From contig CANQNI010000043.1 of NCBI GenBank assembly GCA_947625175.1, positions 1 to 10,309 of the forward strand: 10,309 nt of DNA. The letters run 5' to 3'. The stretch is from an uncultured Eubacteriaceae bacterium. Lineage in GTDB: Bacteria; Bacillota; Clostridia; Eubacteriales; Eubacteriaceae. Positions 6,252 to 10,309 of this stretch are shown in pieces. The notes beneath the pieces were generated by a model. The model saw nothing but the letters and a program-made list of their open reading frames with translations. It did not search any database and was not told where the DNA came from. Within the stretch, counting starts at the first letter, position 1, and each line of letters begins with the position of its first letter. Position numbers and translations under genes: made by a program.

Positions 6252-7556
6252 CTATATTTTTCTTCGATCATCTACACGTACTGCCTTACCTTCACTACGT
6301 GGAATAGTACCAGGTTCTACTAAAACAATATGGGCATTTAAACCAGTAATACTATGGATATTATGTTTAATTTTCTTTTCTATTTCCTCTAATTCTCTAA
6401 CTGTATTAAGTTTTAATGAATCGCCTAATTCAACTCTGACTTCAAGAGTATCCAAAGCACCTTTTCTATCAACAATAATTAAATAATGAGGTTCTACTTC
6501 TCCTGCTCGAAGTAGAGCTTCTTCTATCTGACTTGGAAAGACATTAACACCACGAATAATTAACATATCATCAGTTCTTCCGTGTAGTCTATCTATTTTA
6601 CGGTGCGTTCTACCACAAACACAAGGTTCGGAGATTAATCGTGTAATATCTCTTGTGCGATATCTAATGAGTGGCATTCCTTCTTTTGTAATAGTTGTAA
6701 TAACTAGTTCGCCCCATTCTCCATCAGGAAGAACTTCACCTGTTTCTGGATTGATAATTTCTGGATAGAAATTATCTTCCCAAATATGAAGGCCACTATG
6801 ATCACTACATTCTATAGCCACACCAGGTCCTGCTATTTCAGAAAGTCCATAAATATCGAAACATTCAATACCCAGTTTTTCTTCAATATCTTTTCTCATA
6901 TTCTCAGACCAGGCTTCAGCACCATGAACCCCATATTTTAAATTAATATCATCAGGAGTAAGCCCTTTTTTTCTTAAAGATTCTCCAAGATACTGAGCAT
7001 AGGAAGGTGTACAAGTTAAGTGAGTTGAACCAAAATCCTGCATCATCATTAATTGACGATCAGTATTACCACTGGAAACAGGTATAATAGAGGCACCCAA
7101 TTTTTCAGCTCCATCATGAATACCAAGTCCACCGGTAAATAATCCGTAACCATAAGCATTCTGAACCACTGAATTACTATCACCACCAGCACAAACTAAA
7201 GCACGAGCTGCACATTCTGCCCACATATTTAAATCTTTTTTAGTATAACCATCAACAACAGGTTTTCCAGTAGTACCTGAAGAAGCATGAACACGTGTTA
7301 TATTCTTTAATGGTTCAGCTAACAAACCGTATGGGTAATTATCTCTTAAGTCATCTTTAGTAGTAAAAGGTAACTTTTGAATATCTTCTAATTCAACAAT
7401 ATCAACAGGAGAAATTCCTAATTCTTGAAATTTTTTTCTATAAAATGGAACTCGTTCATAAACTTTTTCAACTACTTCTATTAAATTTTTTTTCTGTAAC
7501 TCTTTGAGTTGCTCTCTCGGCATACACTCATAACTTTCGTTCCAATAATTTTCCAT
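6252..7556 (-). CDS. paaK: Phenylacetate-CoA ligase (aryl-acid AMP-forming)
   Basis: A 434-residue acyl-adenylate enzyme that activates phenylacetate or a related aryl acid with ATP and CoA. Motifs visible in order are the phosphate-binding loop ASSGTTGKP (91-99), YGLSE (236-240), YRTRDI (299-304), the hinge [16 protein letters not shown] (326-341) and the C-terminal catalytic lysine region [10 protein letters not shown] (K424). The CVCG pair (312-315) is usual in PaaK. Length is full. The ATG follows AGGA with a 5-nt gap. It heads a two-gene operon with the ACT protein, driven by an extended -10 promoter and ended by the terminator at 5748-5798. The indolepyruvate oxidoreductase genes often found beside such pairs are absent here, so the substrate could be phenylacetate, indoleacetate or hydroxyphenylacetate. 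Confidence 0.93.
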   Translation of the reverse strand: MENYWNESYECMPREQLKELQKKNLIEVVEKVYERVPFYRKKFQELGISPVDIVELEDIQKLPFTTKDDLRDNYPYGLLAEPLKNITRVHASSGTTGKPVVDGYTKKDLNMWAECAARALVCAGGDSNSVVQNAYGYGLFTGGLGIHDGAEKLGASIIPVSSGNTDRQLMMMQDFGSTHLTCTPSYAQYLGESLRKKGLTPDDINLKYGVHGAEAWSENMRKDIEEKLGIECFDIYGLSEIAGPGVAIECSDHSGLHIWEDNFYPEIINPETGEVLPDGEWGELVITTITKEGMPLIRYRTRDITRLISEPCVCGRTHRKIDRLHGRTDDMLIIRGVNVFPSQIEEALLRAGEVEPHYLIIVDRKGALDTLEVRVELGDSLKLNTVRELEEIEKKIKHNIHSITGLNAHIVLVEPGTIPRSEGKAVRVDDRRKI

Positions 7557-7587
7557 AATATTCCTATCTAGTTATTAATAAGTTAGC

Positions 7588-7596
7588 ATTATATCA
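7588..7596 (-). promoter_or_regulatory. Extended -10 promoter of paaK
   Basis: TGATATAAT on the minus strand gives a perfect TATAAT (7588-7593) with an upstream TGN extension. No good -35 is present, as is normal for extended -10 promoters. The start would be near 7581, 25 nt before the paaK ATG. Confidence 0.65.
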
Positions 7597-7696
7597 TTTA
7601 ATTTTTACTACTTTGTTTATAGCGTAGGTTACTAGTCGCAAAATTCCATATTAAAGAGAAAATTTCCATTAATATAGATCTTGAAATTACTAACCA

Positions 7697-7925
7697 TTTA
7701 GGAATATGTTATTAACAGTTCCAACGTTCCGCCAAAACGTGTTCTAATATGGGCATCAATCATTTCTCCGAAATCTGAAGTTTATCTTCAGATCTCGGTG
7801 GCTGCAATGCTGAAGTTGCCATACTAGCATCTATAACTGTTTTCGAACTGTCATCTTCCAGAGGTTCATAGCATCATTTAATTAAAGATCATACTAAAAC
7901 TTAAAAGCATTCGAAAACTTATAAT
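7697..7925 (-). ncRNA. Candidate TnpB guide RNA (omega RNA) / right-end region
   Basis: This 229-bp stretch downstream of the TnpB-related gene has no credible ORF but is highly structured on the minus strand. A 13-bp stem CCGAGATCTGAAG/CTTCAGATTTCGG (7798-7768) closes a 5-nt loop. It contains one G-U pair that would be an A/C mismatch on the other strand, which fixes the RNA strand. A long-range 9-bp pair GTTTTCGAA/TTCGAAAAC (7918-7910 with 7847-7839) encloses 62 nt, and ACGTT/AACGT brackets a loop near 7728-7745. TnpB guide RNAs are made from exactly this position, running from the 3' end of tnpB to the right end of the element. Boundaries and function are inferred. The segment 7557-7700 between it and paaK holds the paaK promoter and nothing else I can name. 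Confidence 0.5.
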
Positions 7926-9314
7926 TTACAAAATGGAATCAGAAAACCCCATAAATCTGCGTCCTATAATCAGGGCTGCGCTAAAATGAACATTGAGTTT
8001 TCTGAGATTGGCATATTTTTCCAAACCTATTTTAGTTGTATAGGCAGGATTTACTTTAGCAAAACCTACTGCCTGTCTATTACAGGCTCTCTCTAGTGTT
8101 TCAATAAATCTGGAATAATCAAATTTATGAATTATCTTATTATAGTATTTATTCTTATTCTTCCTCTGTTTTGCCTTGGTTCGCCTGAAATCCAGGTCTT
8201 CTACTATGACAGGTTTACCAATTTTAAAAGCCCGAATAGCTATTTGTTTACTGACATCTCTTATTTCAGCCAGAGCTGCGCCACCTGTTCCATGATAGTT
8301 AAGTTCAATTTTTTCTAAAGAACAAATATTCCCGCTGCTGTCGAGTTCTACCACCGCCAGGAACCCATCATTATAATCAATTGATAATACCCCTCTCGCA
8401 GGATCCGTCTTAGGTTTGATATCATCCGTATCGAAAATAATCTGAAGATACCATTTCCCGTTTTCTCTCTTGTGAAAGCGGTAGCTTATTGGTCGCTTCC
8501 CTTCCTCTTTAGTTGGAGCGCTTAGATAATATCTTAACAGATCCGCACAATAACGAATCCGAATCCCTTTAACTTCAATCGTCTTAGGTTTACCTTCTTC
8601 TCTAAAAGGAAGATCCAGTAAAAGCTTCATGGAAAACTTTCCATCCTCCTGAGCCGTTAATTGCACGATCTGATTACAATTCTTTTCATCAATCCTTCCA
8701 ATATAGAAGATATTATGATTAAGAGAGAAATAATGTTTTTCCTTCCAGTCATCAAAATCTGAATAACCTGATACTTCAAGATGGAACTGAGCTTTAAAAT
8801 TTCTTTTGCTACCGTAAGTTAGCGGAATATGACCACTTTTAATCTGTCGCTCAAGCTTTTCCTTTCTGGTTTTGAGCCGCTCAAGCTTTCCCTTCCACTC
8901 ATGGAGGGCCTTTTTCCTCTTTCTTAATTCAGTCAACTGCTTAGGGGTGATTTTATTCCTTCTAGCTAGGTCTTTTAATTCCCCGACTCTTCTCTCAATA
9001 GATTGGCTATCGCTCTCTAAGACTCTAATCTTTTGAGTAAGCTCCTTTTGTTCTTCTTTCTTGAGCTCAAGAAGAGCGTTATGTCTACCTTTCTCAGAAC
9101 GGACGATTGAATTGGCAGTTCTGGTTAGGATATTGTAATGTCTTTTGATATACTTAGTGTATTCGGGATAGCTCTCATACTTACTCAAAAAGCATTCCGA
9201 ATTAATATCATCAAACACTCTACGGCTGATCCTTTGGAATAGTTTAACATCCTCATCCAGATAGTTGTAGAGTTTTTCTGTTTCTGGAAGCAGGGCTTCA
9301 ACGGTCATTTCCAT
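7926..9314 (-). CDS. tnpB: TnpB-related RuvC-like nuclease of an IS607 element, zinc-finger-less type
   Basis: A 462-residue protein of the IS200/IS605-IS607 TnpB-related accessory group. Residues 83-158 are a charged coiled-coil-like segment, residues 165-300 the beta-rich wedge-like region, and 305 onward the RuvC fold. RuvC-I is VLSIDYNDG (D313) and RuvC-II is IVEDLDF (E372). The usual CxxC zinc finger is missing: the chain passes straight from VNPAYTTKIG (421-430) to NVHFSAALIIGRR (441-453), which takes the place of the DRDxNAA motif, with Asn and His where the third acidic residue is expected. The C-terminus ends soon after, at FSDSIL, so it may be slightly shortened. The ATG overlaps the end of tnpA by 17 bp, and a GAGGAG lies 16 bases upstream. 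Active nuclease or not cannot be decided from this. Confidence 0.85.
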   Translation of the reverse strand: MEMTVEALLPETEKLYNYLDEDVKLFQRISRRVFDDINSECFLSKYESYPEYTKYIKRHYNILTRTANSIVRSEKGRHNALLELKKEEQKELTQKIRVLESDSQSIERRVGELKDLARRNKITPKQLTELRKRKKALHEWKGKLERLKTRKEKLERQIKSGHIPLTYGSKRNFKAQFHLEVSGYSDFDDWKEKHYFSLNHNIFYIGRIDEKNCNQIVQLTAQEDGKFSMKLLLDLPFREEGKPKTIEVKGIRIRYCADLLRYYLSAPTKEEGKRPISYRFHKRENGKWYLQIIFDTDDIKPKTDPARGVLSIDYNDGFLAVVELDSSGNICSLEKIELNYHGTGGAALAEIRDVSKQIAIRAFKIGKPVIVEDLDFRRTKAKQRKNKNKYYNKIIHKFDYSRFIETLERACNRQAVGFAKVNPAYTTKIGLEKYANLRKLNVHFSAALIIGRRFMGFSDSIL

Positions 9315-9948
9315 ATCTTTTTTTCTTTTTCTCCTCTATGTTTTTCTCAGCAGTTTTTAACAGCTTTTTTTGTTCTTCATAACCACGAAGCCGATAATAT
9401 TTTCCAGTAAAGGAGGCTACAAGACTCATGAAATCCTGCATTAATTCTTCAGTCAGACTCTTATCATTTTCATCAAAAGCGTAGACTACCTTAACGCCAT
9501 AAGAGTCAAAGAGTTCCACCAGGTAGCGGTTTCCAAAACGACTTAATCGATCTTTCTGGGTTACACGAATCGTATCAATCTTTCCTTCCTTGGCTAATTT
9601 AATCAGTCGGTTCAGACCTCTTCGGTTTTCATTTAACCCGCTTGCCCCATCTTTTATTTCATAGTCAGCTTCACCATACTTATCCTTAAGTCTTTCAAGC
9701 TGGTTTTGCATTAATTTTTTATTTCCATCGCTGCTTCTAGCATAATGGGCTGTGCCTTTTTCTTCAGCTCTCATTGGTTGACCAATAATGGCCAGAATTT
9801 CCTCTTTACTATAGAGCGTTTGACCACCCGGAGTCCTGAAGGCAGTTAATTTACCTGCATCTCGCCATCTTCTAACTGTTTGAGGCGTAACCCGAAGCAT
9901 ATGAGCTGCTTCACCTACTGTTACTCGTTCTGAATATTCTATTTTCAT
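9298..9948 (-). CDS. tnpA: IS607-family serine recombinase (transposase TnpA)
   Basis: A 216-residue recombinase that moves the element by a serine-linked strand exchange. The N-terminus is a MerR-like helix-turn-helix (VTVGEAAHMLRVTPQTVRRW, residues 9-28, with the wing LTAFRTPGGQTLY) for binding the ends. The catalytic domain follows: HYARSSDGN (68-76), where R71 and S73 align with Arg8 and Ser10 of resolvases, ASGLNENRRGL (102-112) and QKDRLSRFG (131-139) with the paired arginines. A lysine-rich tail ends the protein. Length and domain order are complete for IS607 TnpA, in which the DNA-binding domain precedes the catalytic one. The ATG has no clear ribosome binding site, which suggests low expression. 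The gene overlaps tnpB. Confidence 0.92.
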   Translation of the reverse strand: MKIEYSERVTVGEAAHMLRVTPQTVRRWRDAGKLTAFRTPGGQTLYSKEEILAIIGQPMRAEEKGTAHYARSSDGNKKLMQNQLERLKDKYGEADYEIKDGASGLNENRRGLNRLIKLAKEGKIDTIRVTQKDRLSRFGNRYLVELFDSYGVKVVYAFDENDKSLTEELMQDFMSLVASFTGKYYRLRGYEEQKKLLKTAEKNIEEKKKKRYGNDR

Positions 9949-9955
9949 TATTTTA

Positions 9956-9995
9956 TTATAGAATATTATTACAGTTAATGCTATTATTTCTATAA
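9956..9995. repeat. Inverted repeat upstream of tnpA (possible TnpA binding site)
   Basis: TTATAGAA (9956-9963) and TTCTATAA (9988-9995) are perfect 8-bp arms with a 24-bp spacer, beginning 8 bp in front of the tnpA ATG. The location fits a recombinase binding site at the left end of the element or autoregulation of tnpA. The low complexity of the arms limits confidence. Confidence 0.35.
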
Positions 9996-10169
9996 AATAA
10001 ATTTAAACTACCCTTCAAAGGTTGCAGTAATTTACAAACAATTAATTTTAATCAAAATCTTAGAGAAATTGATGATGAAGTTTTTGCTTATTGTAACAGC
10101 TTAGAAAGTGTTTTTATTCCTGGAAGTGTAGATAAATTTATTATAAAAAGGAAGAATAAGCTATTTTAG
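9996..10169 (+). pseudogene. Fragment of a BspA-like leucine-rich-repeat protein
   Basis: An open stretch without a start codon encodes LPFKGCSNLQTINF, then LREIDDEVFAYCNSLESVF and IPGSV, ending in TAG at 10167-10169. The pattern F.GCSNL.TI, I.D.VF..C.SLESV.IP.SV is that of the LRR_5 repeats of BspA-type surface proteins. About two repeats remain, with an off-pattern lysine-rich tail (KFIIKRKNKLF). It is cut at its 5' side near the left end of the IS607 element, so it is either a gene disrupted by the insertion or an older remnant. No matching 5' half is convincing on the far side of the element. Confidence 0.65.
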
Positions 10170-10263
10170 AAAACAAAATTAAAAATTAAAGTAGCTATTT
10201 TATTAAAGGCAGTTAAAATATTAATTAAAGAAAACTATTTATAGCATAACAAAGGATCAAGCA

Positions 10264-10309
10264 ATGGAAACAACGGTCAAAGTTAAACTAAGAGACGGTG
10301 AACTTACCG
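10264..10309 (+). CDS. Start of an unidentified gene running off the window
   Basis: ATG at 10264 follows AAAGGA with a 7-nt gap, a good ribosome binding site, and the frame stays open for the last 46 bases (METTVKVKLRDGELT). Only 15 residues are visible, too few to name a family. The codons are richer in G and C than the AT-rich 10170-10263 gap before it, in which I see only a 10-bp direct repeat AGCTATTTTA (10159-10168 and 10193-10202). Confidence 0.5.
   Translation, partial: METTVKVKLRDGELT

Larger units (their letters stand above)
7697..10021 (-). mobile_element. IS607-family insertion element (tnpA, TnpB-related gene, right-end RNA region)
   Basis: A serine recombinase and an overlapping TnpB-related gene in the usual IS607 order, followed by a structured non-coding right end. 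Codon use is visibly less AT-rich than in neighbours, indicating separate origin. Elements of this family have no terminal inverted repeats and make no target duplication beyond a GG core, so the ends are estimates. The right end probably lies near 7697-7702 and the left end between 9996 and 10021. AACTGTTAATAACATATTC (7702-7720 region, minus) resembles AACTGTAATAATATTC upstream of tnpA (9960-9977 region). Confidence 0.75.

Noticed and set aside
7623..7702. Open plus-strand frame left of the element as the missing 5' half of the LRR gene
   Set aside because: The translation (ending ISINIDLEITNHLG) lacks the LRR_5 spacing and has no start with a binding site; kept only as part of the insertion-end hypothesis.
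7698..7763. 21-codon minus-strand ORF (starting MIDAHIRTRFGG) in the right end of the element
   Set aside because: Its GGAG is only two bases from the ATG and it overlaps the structured RNA region; no family recognised.
8127..8318. 63-codon plus-strand ORF
   Set aside because: It lies wholly antisense to the conserved RuvC part of the TnpB-related gene and has no ribosome binding site or recognisable family.

Overview
The window looks like chromosome of a low-GC, anaerobic Gram-positive bacterium (Firmicutes/Clostridia-like). The reasons are the strongly AT-rich coding sequence, AGGAGG-type ribosome binding sites with several TTG starts, consensus sigma-A promoters, an FMN riboswitch, a two-gene phenylacetate-CoA ligase/ACT-protein operon typical of amino-acid-using anaerobes, and a remnant of a BspA-type leucine-rich-repeat protein. 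The genus cannot be fixed from the sequence alone.

Layout, left to right. 1-111: a consensus promoter reading left off the window, its transcript starting with a perfect hairpin. 112-797 (minus): riboflavin ECF transporter subunit ribU behind an FMN riboswitch. 823-1834 (minus): a CorA-type Mg2+ channel preceded by a 21-codon leader ORF, not previously listed among the long ORFs, with its own ribosome binding site and mutually exclusive hairpins around the corA ribosome binding site. 1870-1931: overlapping divergent promoters. 1977-3686 (plus): a membrane dCache sensor with a catalytically dead GGDEF domain. 3702-3764: a bidirectional terminator. 3768-5732 (minus): a purine permease (pbuG-like) and, upstream of it, a hexapeptide acetyltransferase. 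5748-7556 (minus): the paaK-ACT operon with extended -10 promoter and terminator. About 7.7-10.0 kb (minus): an IS607-type element (serine recombinase tnpA, overlapping TnpB-related gene, and a structured downstream region that is a good candidate for the TnpB guide RNA). 9996-10169 (plus): a headless LRR fragment next to the element. 10264-10309: the start of an unidentified gene.

Most of the genes are transport or housekeeping functions under individual control: riboflavin uptake by FMN sensing, Mg2+ uptake probably by a leader peptide, purine uptake, and aryl-acid activation. The strongest candidate for something undescribed is the corA leader. Its peptide starts with an acidic/proline stretch like the Salmonella MgtL leader peptide, and its last codons form one arm of a hairpin that competes with a second hairpin covering the corA Shine-Dalgarno sequence. 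The second is the zinc-finger-less TnpB-related protein with its candidate guide RNA.
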